DNA from: Streptomyces massasporeus
Lineage (GTDB): Bacteria > Actinomycetota > Actinomycetes > Streptomycetales > Streptomycetaceae
Reading direction: 5' to 3'
Assembly (NCBI RefSeq): GCF_014648995.1
Contig: NZ_BMSE01000016.1
Coordinates: forward strand, 124,001-188,000
Length of the DNA: 64,000 nucleotides
Shown in pieces: positions 17,050 to 25,814 of the stretch (its first letter is position 1; each line of letters starts with the position of its first letter). Below the pieces are notes generated by a model. The model worked only from the letters and a program-made list of their open reading frames with translations, was not told the DNA's origin and did not search any database. The translations under genes were made by a program, and so were the position numbers.

Positions 17050-17634
17050 GTGAGTGGTACATCCGCAGCTCTGCAGCCTCCGGCCGACGCCGTGCAACCG
17101 GTGCGACACCCGGACGCACCCGCGCCCGGCGAGCTCCTCGGCGCGCACTACGGCCAGTGTTTCGGCTGTGGCGGCGAGCAGCCGCACGGGCTGCACCTGG
17201 AGGCGCGGGCCGGCGAGGGCGTCTCGCTCACCGCCGAGTTCACCGTGCAGCCGGCCCACCAGGGCGCTCCGGGCCTCGCGCACGGTGGCGTGCTGGCCTC
17301 CGCCCTGGACGAGACCCTCGGCTCGCTGAACTGGCTGCTGCGCACGATCGCGGTGACCGGACGGCTGGAGACCGACTTCGTGCGGCCCGTGCCCGTCGGC
17401 ACCACGCTGCATCTGGAGGCGGAGGTGACGGCGGTGGCCGGGCGGAAGATCTACTCCACCGCGACCGGACGCGTCGGCGGTCCCGGAGGGCCCGTCGCGG
17501 TGCGTGCGGACGCGCTCTTCATCGAGGTGAAGGTCGACCACTTCGTCGACCACGGCCGCCAGGAGGAGATCCAGGCCGCCATGAGCGACCCGGACCAGGT
17601 CCGGCGCGCCCGCGCCTTCGAGGTGAACCCGTGA
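17050..17634 (+). CDS. PaaI-type hotdog thioesterase
   Basis: A 194-aa single hotdog-fold protein. It contains a Cys-rich lead 'YGQCFGCGGEQPHGLHLEA' and the hotdog helix 'GLAHGGVLASALDETLGSLN', where HGG plus the Asp/Glu is the thioesterase active site. The following strand is 'TDFVRPVPVGTTLHLEAEVT'. It probably hydrolyses an acyl-CoA, with unknown chain. It starts with GTG at 17050. Its stop overlaps the GTG of dut (GTGA), so the two are coupled. Confidence 0.87.
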   Translation: MSGTSAALQPPADAVQPVRHPDAPAPGELLGAHYGQCFGCGGEQPHGLHLEARAGEGVSLTAEFTVQPAHQGAPGLAHGGVLASALDETLGSLNWLLRTIAVTGRLETDFVRPVPVGTTLHLEAEVTAVAGRKIYSTATGRVGGPGGPVAVRADALFIEVKVDHFVDHGRQEEIQAAMSDPDQVRRARAFEVNP

Positions 17635-18281
17635 GCCCGACCGGACCCGGTAACGCCACCGGTCCCATGAGGCCCGACAGCACCGCCAGCCCCGTCAGCC
17701 CGGAAAGCCCCATGACCCCCACGAGCCCCGTGACTCGGCCGCCGCTGGATGTGCTCATCCGGCGTGTCGATCCGGACGTACCGCTTCCGTCGTACGCGCA
17801 GCCCGGTGACGCCGGGGCCGATCTGCGCACCACCGAGGCGTGCCAACTGGAGCCGGGTGAGCGGGCCGTGCTGCCCACGGGAGTGTCTGTGGCGCTGCCG
17901 GAGGGGTACGCGGCCTTCGTGCACCCGCGATCAGGCCTGGCGGCCCGCTGCGGCGTCGCCCTGGTGAATGCCCCGGGGACGGTTGATGCCGGGTACCGTG
18001 GGGAGATCAAGGTGATCGTGGTGAATCTCGACCCGCGCGAGGCCGTGCGGTTCGAGCGCTTCGACCGGATTGCCCAACTGGTAGTCCAGCAGGTCGAGAA
18101 GGTTCGCTTCCAAGAGGTGGCAAAACTTCCCGACTCGACGCGGGCCGAGGGGGGCTTCGGATCCACCGGAGGCCATGCGGCGGTGGACGGGACGAGCGGC
18201 ACAAGCGGTCAGGCCGCCATGGGCGGTCAGGCGGGTGGGAATCGATACGCTTCGGTCGTATCCGACCGGGAAGGACAGTGA
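17631..18281 (+). CDS. dut: dUTP diphosphatase
   Basis: Converts dUTP to dUMP and PPi, preventing uracil misincorporation. The five trimeric dUTPase motifs are present in order: 'PGDAGADLRTT', 'HPRSGLAARCG', 'NAPGTVDAGYRGEIKV', 'RIAQLVVQQ' and the C-terminal P-loop-like 'RAEGGFGSTG'. From the GTG that overlaps the thioesterase stop the protein is 216 aa, longer than the usual 150-185. The first 27 residues are a Pro/Ser/Thr-rich stretch and the true start may be ATG 17712. A ~40-residue Gly/Ser tail follows the last motif. Confidence 0.93.
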   Translation: MSPTGPGNATGPMRPDSTASPVSPESPMTPTSPVTRPPLDVLIRRVDPDVPLPSYAQPGDAGADLRTTEACQLEPGERAVLPTGVSVALPEGYAAFVHPRSGLAARCGVALVNAPGTVDAGYRGEIKVIVVNLDPREAVRFERFDRIAQLVVQQVEKVRFQEVAKLPDSTRAEGGFGSTGGHAAVDGTSGTSGQAAMGGQAGGNRYASVVSDREGQ

Positions 18282-18282
18282 C

Positions 18283-19035
18283 GTGTTCGGACGTCGCAAG
18301 AAGAGGGATGCCGCCGAGGACGCGGCCGGCGAGGCCGAGCAGGTCGTCGACGGTGTCGACACTGAGGCGGACGACGAGCGCGAGCGCCTGAGGCTCGAGC
18401 CCGCGCCGCGCCCCGACGGGCCCTGGGACGACTCGGAGGTCCGTGACCCGGGCGAAGGCCGGGTCGACCTGGGCGGCCTGTTCGTGCCGGGCGTCGACGG
18501 CATGGAGCTCAGGGTCGAGGTCGCGGGCGACGCGATCGTCGCGGCCACCGTCGTGCTGCGCGACAGCGCCATCCAGCTCCAGGGCTTCGCCGCCCCCAAG
18601 CGCGAAGGCATCTGGGGCGAGGTGCGCGAGGAGATCGGCACCGGCATCACCCAGCAGGGCGGCATCGTCGACGAGGTCGAGGGGCCGCTGGGCTGGGAGC
18701 TGCGTGCCCAGGTGCCCGTACAGCTGCCGGACGGCACCGGCGGCTTCCAGGTCGTGCGGTTCGTCGGTGTGGACGGCCCCCGCTGGTTCCTGCGCGGGGT
18801 CATCTCGGGCCAGGGCGCGGTGCAGCCGCAGGCCGCCGGGCTGCTCGAGCAGATCTTCCGGGACACGGTCGTGGTCCGCGGCGAGGGCCCGATGGCGCCC
18901 CGCGACCCGATCGTCCTGAAGCTGCCGAACGACGCCCAGATGGTCCCCGAGGGCGTCCAGCAGGAAGAGGGCTCCCGTTTCGCGGGCGGAATGGGCCAGC
19001 TCCAGCGCGGACCGGAGATCACCGAGGTCCGCTGA
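18283..19035 (+). CDS. DUF3710 family protein
   Basis: A 250-aa actinobacterial protein. It has a basic start 'VFGRRKKRDAAEDAAG', an acidic linker, then the conserved domain ('VDLGGLFVPGVDGMELRVEV', 'AAPKREGIWGEVREEI', 'VRFVGVDGPRWFLRGVISGQ'). The start is a GTG 2 bp after the dut stop, so it belongs to the thioesterase-dut operon. No catalytic motif is evident. It is conserved next to dut in actinobacteria. Confidence 0.88.
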   Translation: MFGRRKKRDAAEDAAGEAEQVVDGVDTEADDERERLRLEPAPRPDGPWDDSEVRDPGEGRVDLGGLFVPGVDGMELRVEVAGDAIVAATVVLRDSAIQLQGFAAPKREGIWGEVREEIGTGITQQGGIVDEVEGPLGWELRAQVPVQLPDGTGGFQVVRFVGVDGPRWFLRGVISGQGAVQPQAAGLLEQIFRDTVVVRGEGPMAPRDPIVLKLPNDAQMVPEGVQQEEGSRFAGGMGQLQRGPEITEVR

Positions 19036-19051
19036 CCCCGCAGAGACACCA

Positions 19052-19080
19052 GGGCCGTACCCCCACCGGGGGTGCGGCCC
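19052..19080 (+). terminator. Terminator after the dut operon
   Basis: GGGCCG-TA-CCCCC pairs with GGGGG-TG-CGGCCC around an ACC loop and is followed by TTT. It ends the thioesterase-dut-DUF3710 operon. Confidence 0.75.
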
Positions 19081-19098
19081 TTTCCCGTGCGCGGAACC

Positions 19099-19127
19099 TT
19101 GACGACGCATTGGTCTGTACCTACCGT
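19099..19127 (+). promoter_or_regulatory. Housekeeping-type promoter of the alginate-lyase-family gene
   Basis: TTGACG (19099-19104) and TACCGT (19122-19127) are separated by 17 bp, a good SigA/HrdB-type match. They lie about 70 bp before the start codon of the secreted protein. Confidence 0.5.
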
Positions 19128-19195
19128 CTCCGTCCAACGCGTCTGTTCATAAAGGCGCTTCACGTTCACATACGAGAACGGAAGGCCCCCCACGC

Positions 19196-20362
19196 ATGCG
19201 CAGAACCGCTCTCCTCGCGGCCTCGGCCGCCCTCGTCGCCGGTGTCCTCGCCTGGCCCGCCGACGCCGCCCCCGCCGCCTTCGCCCACCCCGGAGTCACC
19301 GTCTCCAAGGGCCAGTTGGACTTCACCCGGTCCAAGGTCAACGCCGGCGCCCAGCCCTGGAAGGGCGCCTTCGACCAGATGATGGCGAGCAGGTACGCCG
19401 ACCTGAACCGCACGCCCAGGCCCCGGGCGGTCGTCGAATGCGGTTCGTACTCCAACCCCAATCTCGGCTGCACCGACGAGCGCGAGGACGCGATCGCCGC
19501 GTACACCCACGCCCTCGCCTGGTACCTCACGCGCGACGAACGGCACGCCCACAAGGCCATCGAGCTGATGGACGCCTGGTCCGCCGTGATCAGGGACCAC
19601 ACCAACAGCAACGCGCCCCTGCAGACCGGCTGGGCCGGCTCGTCCTGGCCTAAGGCAGCCGAGATCATCAAGTACACGTACACCGGCACCTGGGCGAACT
19701 CCGGCCGCTTCGCCACCATGCTCCGCACCGTCTACCTCCCCGAGATCATCAACGGCTCGAACTCCAACGGAAACTGGGAGTTGTCGATGATGGAGGCCGC
19801 CGTCGGCATCTCCGTCTTCCTGGAGGACAAGGCGTCGTACGACAAGGCCATGGCGAAGTTCCGCACGCGCACGGCCGCCTACGTCTACCTGGAGTCCGAC
19901 GGCGCGTTGCCGAAGACCGTGCCGAGCCAGAACCTGAACACCCGGGAGAAGATCGTCAAGTACTGGCAGGGTCAGTCGACCTTCGTCAACGGACTCAGTC
20001 AGGAGACCTGCCGCGACTTCACCCACACCGGCTACGGCCTCTCGGCCATCTCGCACGTCGCCGAGACCAGCCGCATCCAGGGCCAGGACCTCTACGGCAC
20101 CGACGTGGGCGAGCGGCTGCGGCACGGGCTCGGCTTCCACGCCAAGTACCAGCTCGGTGCGGGTGCCGAGGGCCGGCTGTGCGGCGGCTCGCTCAAGCTC
20201 GGGCTAGGGCCGGTGACCGAGGTCGGCCACAACGCCCTGGCCAACCGCCTCGGGCACGCCATGACCAACACCGCGACGCTGACTCAGCGGGGACGTCCCG
20301 CCGGCAGCAACAACCTCTTCGTCGCCTGGGAGACCCTCACGCACGGCGACAACCCCGCCTGA
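19196..20362 (+). CDS. Secreted alginate lyase family (PL5-like) protein
   Basis: A 388-aa protein with a clear Sec signal peptide ('MRRTALLAASAALVAGVLAW' then 'PADAAPA', cleavage around residue 25). The mature part matches the alginate-lyase (alpha/alpha toroid, PF05426) family: 'AYTHALAWYLTRDERHAHKA' near residue 105, 'SNGNWELSMMEAAVGISVFL' near 185 (the Asn/Trp active-site region), and 'FTHTGYGLSAISHVAET' near 280 (the His/Tyr region). The expected activity is beta-elimination of a uronic-acid polysaccharide outside the cell. The true polymer is uncertain. It is monocistronic, with its own promoter and terminator. Confidence 0.85.
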   Translation: MRRTALLAASAALVAGVLAWPADAAPAAFAHPGVTVSKGQLDFTRSKVNAGAQPWKGAFDQMMASRYADLNRTPRPRAVVECGSYSNPNLGCTDEREDAIAAYTHALAWYLTRDERHAHKAIELMDAWSAVIRDHTNSNAPLQTGWAGSSWPKAAEIIKYTYTGTWANSGRFATMLRTVYLPEIINGSNSNGNWELSMMEAAVGISVFLEDKASYDKAMAKFRTRTAAYVYLESDGALPKTVPSQNLNTREKIVKYWQGQSTFVNGLSQETCRDFTHTGYGLSAISHVAETSRIQGQDLYGTDVGERLRHGLGFHAKYQLGAGAEGRLCGGSLKLGLGPVTEVGHNALANRLGHAMTNTATLTQRGRPAGSNNLFVAWETLTHGDNPA

Positions 20363-20373
20363 CCCCCTGACCG

Positions 20374-20405
20374 ACCGGGCGCCGGGCGGGGACCCGGCGC
20401 CCGGT
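20374..20405. terminator. Inverted repeat after alginate-lyase-family gene
   Basis: A perfect 13-bp stem ACCGGGCGCCGGG / CCCGGCGCCCGGT with a 6-nt loop begins 12 bp after the stop codon. There is no T tract, as is common for Streptomyces terminators. Confidence 0.65.
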
Positions 20406-20535
20406 CCGCCCTCCGGGCCGCGTCAGAGTTCCGTCAAAGTGCGTCCCGGAACCGGGCCTGGAGCCCGAACGCCGTGCACTCCGGCCGTAGGGTCGACGCT
20501 GCGCAGTCGGCAGACCACCGGAAGACAATGGGGCC

Positions 20536-23079
20536 ATGGCACGCGGCAAGCTTCGGATCCACCTGGGCGCGGCACCGGGCGTCGGCAAGACGTACGCGAT
20601 GCTGTCCGAGGCGCACCGCCGCGTCGGGCGGGGCACGGACTGCGTGGTGGGCTTCGTCGAGCACCACGGACGGCCCCGCACCGAGGTGATGCTGCACGGC
20701 CTGGAGCAGGTGCCGCGCCGGGAGCTGGAGTACCGCGGCGGTGTCTTCCCCGAGATGGACCTCGACGCCGTCCTCGCCCGCCGCCCCCAGGTCGCCCTGG
20801 TGGACGAACTCGCCCATACCAACGTCCCCGGCTCCCGCAACGCCAAGCGCTGGCAGGACGTGGAGGAACTGCTCGCCGCGGGCATCGACGTGGTCTCGAC
20901 CGTCAACATCCAGCACCTGGAGTCCCTCGGCGACGTCGTCGAGTCGATCACCGGGGTGCGGCAGCAGGAGACCGTGCCGGACGAGGTGGTGCGCCGGGCC
21001 GACCAGGTCGAGCTGGTCGACATGACGCCCGAGGCGCTGCGGCGGCGGATGGCGCACGGCAACATCTACCAGCCCGACAAGGTCGACGCCGCCCTGTCGA
21101 ACTACTTCCGCCCCGGCAACCTGACCGCCCTGCGCGAGCTGGCGCTGCTGTGGGTGGCCGACCGGGTCGACGCCCACCTCACGCAGTACCGCAGCGAGCA
21201 CCGGGTGTCGGCGATCTGGGGCTCGCGCGAGCGGATCGTCGTCGGTCTGACCGGCGGGCCCGAGGGCCGCACGCTGATCCGCCGGGGCGCCCGGCTGGCC
21301 GAGAAGGGCGCCGGCGGTGAGGTGCTGGCCGTCTACATAGCCCGCAGCGACGGACTGACCTCGGCCTCGCCCAAGGAACTGGCGCTGCAGCGGACTCTGG
21401 TCGAGGATCTTGGCGGAACGTTCCACCATGTCGTGGGCGACGACATACCCGCCGCACTGCTCGCCTTCGCCCGCGGTGCGAACGCCACCCAGATCGTGCT
21501 GGGCTCCTCGCGCCGCAAGACGTGGCAGTACGTCTTCGGCCCCGGGGTCGGCGCGACGGTCGCCCGGGAGTCCGGGCCCGACCTCGACGTGCACATCGTC
21601 ACCCACGACGAGGTCGCCAAGGGCCGCGGTCTGCCGGTGGCCCGGGGCGCGCGCCTCGGGCGCTCCCGGCGGGTGTGGGGCTGGATCGCCGGTGTCGCCG
21701 GCCCACCGCTCCTCGCGGTGCTGCTCAACACCGTCGACCTCGGCCTCGCCAACGACATGCTGCTGTTCCTGGCGCTGACGGTGGCGGCGGCCCTGCTCGG
21801 CGGGCTGCTGCCCGCCCTGGCATCGGCGGCGGTGGGCTCCCTGCTGCTGAACTACTTCTACACACCGCCCTTGCACCGGTGGACCATCGCCGACCCGAAG
21901 AACATCGTCGCCATCGTGATCTTCGTGGCGGTCGGCGTGGCGGTGGCCTCCGTGGTCGACCTCGCCGCCCGCCGCACCCACCAGGCGGCCCGGCTACGGG
22001 CCGAGTCGGAGATCCTGGCCTTCCTCGCCGGCAACGTGCTGCGCGGCGAGACCGGCCTGGAGGACCTGCTGGAACGGGTCCGCGAGACCTTCGGCATGGA
22101 GTCCGCGGCCCTGCTGGAACGGGCCGGCGACGTCGAACCGTGGACCTGCGCCGGGCGCGTCGGCCGGGGACGTCCCGTCGAGCGGCCCGACCAGGCCGAC
22201 GTGGACATACCCGTCGGGGACCACATGGCCCTGGCGCTGACCGGTCGCGTGCTGCCCGCCGAGGACCGCCGGGTGCTGGCCGCCTTCGCCGCCCAGGCCG
22301 CCGTCGTCCTGGACCGCCGCCGGCTCCAGGAGGAGGCCGACCGGGCCCGCACGCTCGCCGAGGGCAACCGCATCCGTACGGCCCTGCTGGCCGCCGTCAG
22401 CCACGATCTGCGGACGCCCCTCGCCGGCATCAAGGCGGCGGTGACCTCCCTGCGTTCCGAGGACGTCGAGTGGTCCGAGGAGGACCGCGCCGAGCTGCTG
22501 GAGGGCATCGAGGAGGGCGCCGACCGCCTCGACCACCTCGTCGGGAACCTCCTCGACATGTCCCGGCTCCAGACCGGCACCGTCACCCCGCTGATCCGGG
22601 AGATCGACCTCGACGAGGTGGTGCCGATGGCGCTCGGCGGCGTCCCCGAGGGCAGCGCCGGCCTGGACGTGCCCGAGACGCTGCCCATGGTCGCCGTCGA
22701 CCCCGGTCTGCTGGAGCGGGCGGTGGCCAACCTCGTCGAGAACGCCGTCAAGTACAGTCCGCCCGGCGCGCCGGTGCTGGTCGCCGCCAGCGCGCTGGCC
22801 GACCGGGTCGAGGTGCGGGTGGTCGACCGGGGGCCGGGCGTCCCCGACGAGGCCAAGGAGCGCATCTTCGAGCCCTTCCAGCGCCACGGCGACGCCCCGC
22901 GCGGTGCGGGCGTGGGGCTGGGGCTCGCGGTGGCGCGCGGCTTCGCCGAGGCCATGGGCGGCACCCTGAACGCCGAGGACACCCCCGGCGGCGGACTCAC
23001 CATGGTCCTCACCCTCAACGCGGCGGGAACCCGCCCGGAGCTCCACCCCGCGGCAGAACCGGAAAGGCAGGCCTCATGA
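20536..23079 (+). CDS. kdpD: KdpD-type potassium/turgor sensor histidine kinase
   Basis: An 847-aa sensor kinase with full KdpD architecture. The N-terminal KdpD domain (about 1-210) has Walker A 'GAAPGVGKTYAMLSEA' and Walker B-like 'VALVDELAHTNVPGSRN'. A USP-like domain (~220-345) includes 'IVLGSSRRKTWQYVFGPG'. Four DUF4118 membrane helices span ~385-490 ('LLFLALTVAAALLGGLLPAL'), followed by a GAF-like region. The kinase domain has phospho-acceptor H623 in 'AVSHDLRTPLAGIKAAV' and HATPase boxes 'VANLVENAVKYS' and 'GVGLGLAVARGFAEAMGG'. It normally activates kdpFABC at low K+ or high osmolarity. No kdpFABC genes are in this window. It overlaps kdpE by 4 nt. Confidence 0.95.
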   Translation: MARGKLRIHLGAAPGVGKTYAMLSEAHRRVGRGTDCVVGFVEHHGRPRTEVMLHGLEQVPRRELEYRGGVFPEMDLDAVLARRPQVALVDELAHTNVPGSRNAKRWQDVEELLAAGIDVVSTVNIQHLESLGDVVESITGVRQQETVPDEVVRRADQVELVDMTPEALRRRMAHGNIYQPDKVDAALSNYFRPGNLTALRELALLWVADRVDAHLTQYRSEHRVSAIWGSRERIVVGLTGGPEGRTLIRRGARLAEKGAGGEVLAVYIARSDGLTSASPKELALQRTLVEDLGGTFHHVVGDDIPAALLAFARGANATQIVLGSSRRKTWQYVFGPGVGATVARESGPDLDVHIVTHDEVAKGRGLPVARGARLGRSRRVWGWIAGVAGPPLLAVLLNTVDLGLANDMLLFLALTVAAALLGGLLPALASAAVGSLLLNYFYTPPLHRWTIADPKNIVAIVIFVAVGVAVASVVDLAARRTHQAARLRAESEILAFLAGNVLRGETGLEDLLERVRETFGMESAALLERAGDVEPWTCAGRVGRGRPVERPDQADVDIPVGDHMALALTGRVLPAEDRRVLAAFAAQAAVVLDRRRLQEEADRARTLAEGNRIRTALLAAVSHDLRTPLAGIKAAVTSLRSEDVEWSEEDRAELLEGIEEGADRLDHLVGNLLDMSRLQTGTVTPLIREIDLDEVVPMALGGVPEGSAGLDVPETLPMVAVDPGLLERAVANLVENAVKYSPPGAPVLVAASALADRVEVRVVDRGPGVPDEAKERIFEPFQRHGDAPRGAGVGLGLAVARGFAEAMGGTLNAEDTPGGGLTMVLTLNAAGTRPELHPAAEPERQAS

Positions 23080-23759
23080 CCCGCGTCCTCGTGGTCGACG
23101 ACGAGCCGCAGATCGTGCGCGCCCTCGTGATCAACCTCAAGGCACGCACCTACGAGGTCGACGCGGCCCACGACGGCGCCACCGCCCTGAAGCTCGCGGC
23201 GGCCCGCCACCCCGACGTCGTCGTCCTCGACCTCGGACTGCCCGACATGGACGGCGTCGAGGTGATCAGGGGGCTGCGCGGCTGGACCCGGGTGCCGATC
23301 CTGGTGCTGTCCGCGCGGCACTCCTCCGACGAGAAGGTCGAGGCGCTGGACGCGGGCGCCGACGACTACGTCACCAAGCCGTTCGGCATGGACGAGTTGC
23401 TGGCGCGGCTGCGGGCCGCCGTCCGCCGGGCCGAACCGGCCGGCGGCGGCGAGGACGACGTGATCGTCGACACCGGCGAGTTCACCGTCGACCTGGCCGC
23501 GAAGAAGGTCAACCGCTCCGGCAAGGACGTACGGCTGACCCCCACGGAGTGGCACCTGCTGGAGGTCCTCGTGCGCAACAGCGGCCGCCTGGTCGGGCAG
23601 AAGCAGCTGCTCCAGGAGGTGTGGGGGCCGTCGTACGGGACGGAGACCAACTATCTGCGCGTGTACATGGCGCAGTTGCGGCGGAAGTTGGAGGCGGATC
23701 CCTCGCATCCGAAGCACTTCATCACCGAGCCGGGGATGGGGTATCGCTTCGAGAAGTGA
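23076..23759 (+). CDS. kdpE: KdpE-type response regulator
   Basis: A 227-aa OmpR-family regulator partnered with KdpD. The phospho-acceptor D52 lies in 'PDVVVLDLGLPDMDGVEV'. The switch Lys is in 'DDYVTKPFGMDELLAR', and the winged-helix domain ends 'ITEPGMGYRFEK'. The ATG overlaps the kdpD stop (ATGA), giving translational coupling. Its last 38 bp plus the 6 bp beyond the stop are duplicated 91 bp downstream (see repeat). Confidence 0.94.
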   Translation: MTRVLVVDDEPQIVRALVINLKARTYEVDAAHDGATALKLAAARHPDVVVLDLGLPDMDGVEVIRGLRGWTRVPILVLSARHSSDEKVEALDAGADDYVTKPFGMDELLARLRAAVRRAEPAGGGEDDVIVDTGEFTVDLAAKKVNRSGKDVRLTPTEWHLLEVLVRNSGRLVGQKQLLQEVWGPSYGTETNYLRVYMAQLRRKLEADPSHPKHFITEPGMGYRFEK

Positions 23760-23855
23760 GGGGCGTGATCGGCGGCCGGGGGTCCGGGGGTTGTCCCCCG
23801 GGGGATGCCGTATCACCGAGCCGGGGATGGGGTATCGCTTCGAGAAGTGAGGGGC
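23721..23855. repeat. Duplicated 3' end of kdpE around a GC hairpin
   Basis: A 44-bp segment covering the last codons of kdpE, its stop and GGGGC (23721-23764) recurs exactly at 23812-23855. The 47-bp spacer contains a hairpin, CCGGGGG-TTGT-CCCCCGG (23784-23801), typical of G/C-block intergenic elements of Streptomyces. The second copy cannot be translated as part of a gene. Confidence 0.9.
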
Positions 23856-23913
23856 ATCGTGTCGGGAAACGGGCTCCTCGCCCTTCGTCAGTAGGCCCCG
23901 GTACGCTTCAGAT

Positions 23914-24312
23914 ATGAGTGCTGTTCCTCGTTCCGAAAAGCCGGTGGGCCGGTTCCGGCGCATGCTCGACCGGCTCTCCTCGTCGCAGGAGGACCTGGAG
24001 TCCGAGGAGCTGCGCGAGGACACCGAGACGGCCGGCTGCATCCGGATCGGAGACTGCCAGGACCGGCAGATAGTGACGGTTACTGGTACCTTGCGCACGG
24101 TCACCCTTCGGCCGCGCGCCGGAGTCCCGGCCCTGGAGGCCGAGCTGTTCGACGGCTCCGCCGCGCTGGACGTGGTGTGGCTCGGCAGGCGCTCCATCGT
24201 GGGGATAGAGCCGGGGCGCAAGCTGATCGCATCGGGCCGGATCTCGATGAGCCGGGGCCGCCGGGTGCTGTTCAATCCCAAGTACGAACTGAGACCCCTC
24301 GGACGGGAGTAG
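23914..24312 (+). CDS. OB-fold nucleic-acid-binding domain protein
   Basis: A 132-aa protein. A charged N-terminal helix ('RFRRMLDRLSSSQEDLESEE') precedes an OB-fold: 'GCIRIGDCQDRQIVTVTGTL', 'AELFDGSAALDVVWLGRR' and 'RKLIASGRISMSRGRRVLF'. The family is conserved in actinobacteria directly upstream of a DUF3159 membrane protein, as here (3-bp gap, same operon). It probably binds nucleic acid. The target is unknown. Confidence 0.88.
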   Translation: MSAVPRSEKPVGRFRRMLDRLSSSQEDLESEELREDTETAGCIRIGDCQDRQIVTVTGTLRTVTLRPRAGVPALEAELFDGSAALDVVWLGRRSIVGIEPGRKLIASGRISMSRGRRVLFNPKYELRPLGRE

Positions 24313-24315
24313 CCG

Positions 24316-25050
24316 GTGACGTCGCTCGACAAGCCGACCGAAGAGACATCTGCGGACGACGCCCGGGCGGTGACCGAGGCCGCCCTGTTCGAGGCGTTCG
24401 GCGGCGTGCGGGGCATGGTGGAGACGGTGGTTCCCGGTCTCCTCTTCGTCACCATCTACACGATCAACAAGGACCTGCACCTGTCGGCGATCGCGGCGCT
24501 GGCCGTGTCGCTGGTGCTGGTCGTGGTCCGGCTGGTGATGAAGGACACCGTCAAGCACGCCTTCAGCGGTGTCTTCGGCGTGGCCTTCGGTGTCGTCTTC
24601 GCGATGATGACCGGCAACGCCAAGGACTTCTACCTGCCCGGCATGCTCTACACGCTGGGACTGGGCCTCGCCTACATCATCACCACCCTGTGCGGCGTGC
24701 CGCTGATCGGGCTGATCCTCGGCCCGGTCTTCAAGGAGAACCTCTCCTGGCGCACCCGGAACCCCGGCCGCAAGAAGGCCTATGCGAAGGCCAGCTACGC
24801 GTGGGGCGCGATCCTGCTCGCCAAGTGCGCGATCCTCTTCCCGCTGTACTGGTGGGCCGACACCACGCAGCTGGGCTGGGTCCTGATCGCCCTGAAGATC
24901 CCGCCGTTCCTGCTCGCGGTGTACCTGACGTGGGTCTTCCTGGCGAAGGCGCCCGCACCCATCGACGTGTTCGCGGAGATGGAGGCGGAGGAGAAGGCGG
25001 CCGAGGAGCGGGAGCGGCAGGCCGCAGCCGCTCGGTCCGCCGAGCAGTGA
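24316..25050 (+). CDS. DUF3159 family membrane protein
   Basis: A 244-aa integral membrane protein with six or so helices: 'VVPGLLFVTIYTINKDLHLS', 'AIAALAVSLVLVVVRLVM', 'GVFGVAFGVVFAMMTG', 'GMLYTLGLGLAYIITTLCGV', 'LAKCAILFPLYWWA' and 'IPPFLLAVYLTWVFLA'. A Glu/Ala-rich cytoplasmic tail follows. 'GGVRGMVETVVPGLLF' is the family signature. The start GTG lies 3 bp after the OB-fold gene. The function is unknown. Its location beside K+ genes may be coincidental. Confidence 0.88.
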   Translation: MTSLDKPTEETSADDARAVTEAALFEAFGGVRGMVETVVPGLLFVTIYTINKDLHLSAIAALAVSLVLVVVRLVMKDTVKHAFSGVFGVAFGVVFAMMTGNAKDFYLPGMLYTLGLGLAYIITTLCGVPLIGLILGPVFKENLSWRTRNPGRKKAYAKASYAWGAILLAKCAILFPLYWWADTTQLGWVLIALKIPPFLLAVYLTWVFLAKAPAPIDVFAEMEAEEKAAEERERQAAAARSAEQ

Positions 25051-25082
25051 CCCTCTGGAGCTTGATGACCCTCCGCAGCTGA

Positions 25083-25122
25083 CGGAAAGGGGCGTCCCGA
25101 GTGCTCGGGACGCCCCTTTCCG
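25083..25122. terminator. 19-bp perfect bidirectional terminator
   Basis: A perfect 19-bp inverted repeat (25083-25101 / 25104-25122) with a 2-nt loop. Each arm has a run of A or T near the base (GGAAAGGGG / CCCCTTTCC). It separates the convergent DUF3159 and trkA genes. Confidence 0.9.
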
Positions 25123-25139
25123 TTCGCTCGGCGACCGGC

Positions 25140-25814
25140 TCAGCTCGCCGCGTCGCGCCGCACCGACAGCAGGTCCTCCAGCTGCTCCTCACGGGCCTGG
25201 GCGGCCACGAAGAGGAGTTCGTCGCCGGCCTCCAGGGAGTCCTCCCGGGAGGGGGTCAGGACGCGGTTGCCGCGGATGATCGTCACCAGGGACGTGTCCT
25301 GCGGCCACTCGACGTCGCCGACCTGCGTGCCGGCCAGGGCCGACTCCTCCGGCAGGGTCAGCTCGACCAGGTTGGCGTCGCCGTGGCTGAAGCGGAGCAG
25401 GCGGACCAGGTCGCCCACGCTCACCGCCTCCTCGACCAGGGCCGACATCAGACGCGGGGTGGAGACGGCCACGTCCACGCCCCAGGACTCGTTGAACAAC
25501 CACTCGTTCTTGGGGTTGTTCACGCGGGCGACGACGCGCGGGACGCCGTACTCCGTCTTCGCCAGCAGGGACACGACCAGGTTCACCTTGTCGTCGCCGG
25601 TCGCGGCGATCACGACGTTGCAGCGCTGGAGCGCCGCCTCGTCCAGGGACGTGATCTCGCAGGCGTCGGCGAGCAGCCACTCGGCCTGCGGGACGCGTTC
25701 GACCGAGATGGCGGTCGGCGCCTTGTCGATCAGCAGGACCTCGTGGCCGTTCTCCAGCAGTTCGCCCGCGATCGAGCGGCCGACGGCGCCGGCTCCGGCA
25801 ATGGCGACCCTCAT
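25140..25814 (-). CDS. TrkA/RCK potassium-channel regulatory subunit (second)
   Basis: A 224-aa RCK-type protein. The Rossmann NAD/nucleotide-binding domain starts 'MRVAIAGAGAVGRSIAGELL' with the acidic strand end 'HEVLLIDKAP', and 'NVVIAATGDDKVNLVVSLLA' follows. The TrkA-C domain begins around 'VELTLPEESALAGTQVGDVE' and ends 'GDELLFVAAQAREEQLEDLL'. Such subunits gate K+ transporters in response to nucleotides or c-di-AMP. The ATG at 25814 shares one base with the stop of the upstream trkA paralogue, so the two are coupled and may form a hetero-oligomer. Confidence 0.9.
   Translation of the reverse strand: MRVAIAGAGAVGRSIAGELLENGHEVLLIDKAPTAISVERVPQAEWLLADACEITSLDEAALQRCNVVIAATGDDKVNLVVSLLAKTEYGVPRVVARVNNPKNEWLFNESWGVDVAVSTPRLMSALVEEAVSVGDLVRLLRFSHGDANLVELTLPEESALAGTQVGDVEWPQDTSLVTIIRGNRVLTPSREDSLEAGDELLFVAAQAREEQLEDLLSVRRDAAS

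Noticed and set aside
21858..24455. 865-codon minus-strand frame opposite kdpDE
   Set aside because: Ser/Arg-rich antisense shadow spanning three real genes. It has no protein-like segments.
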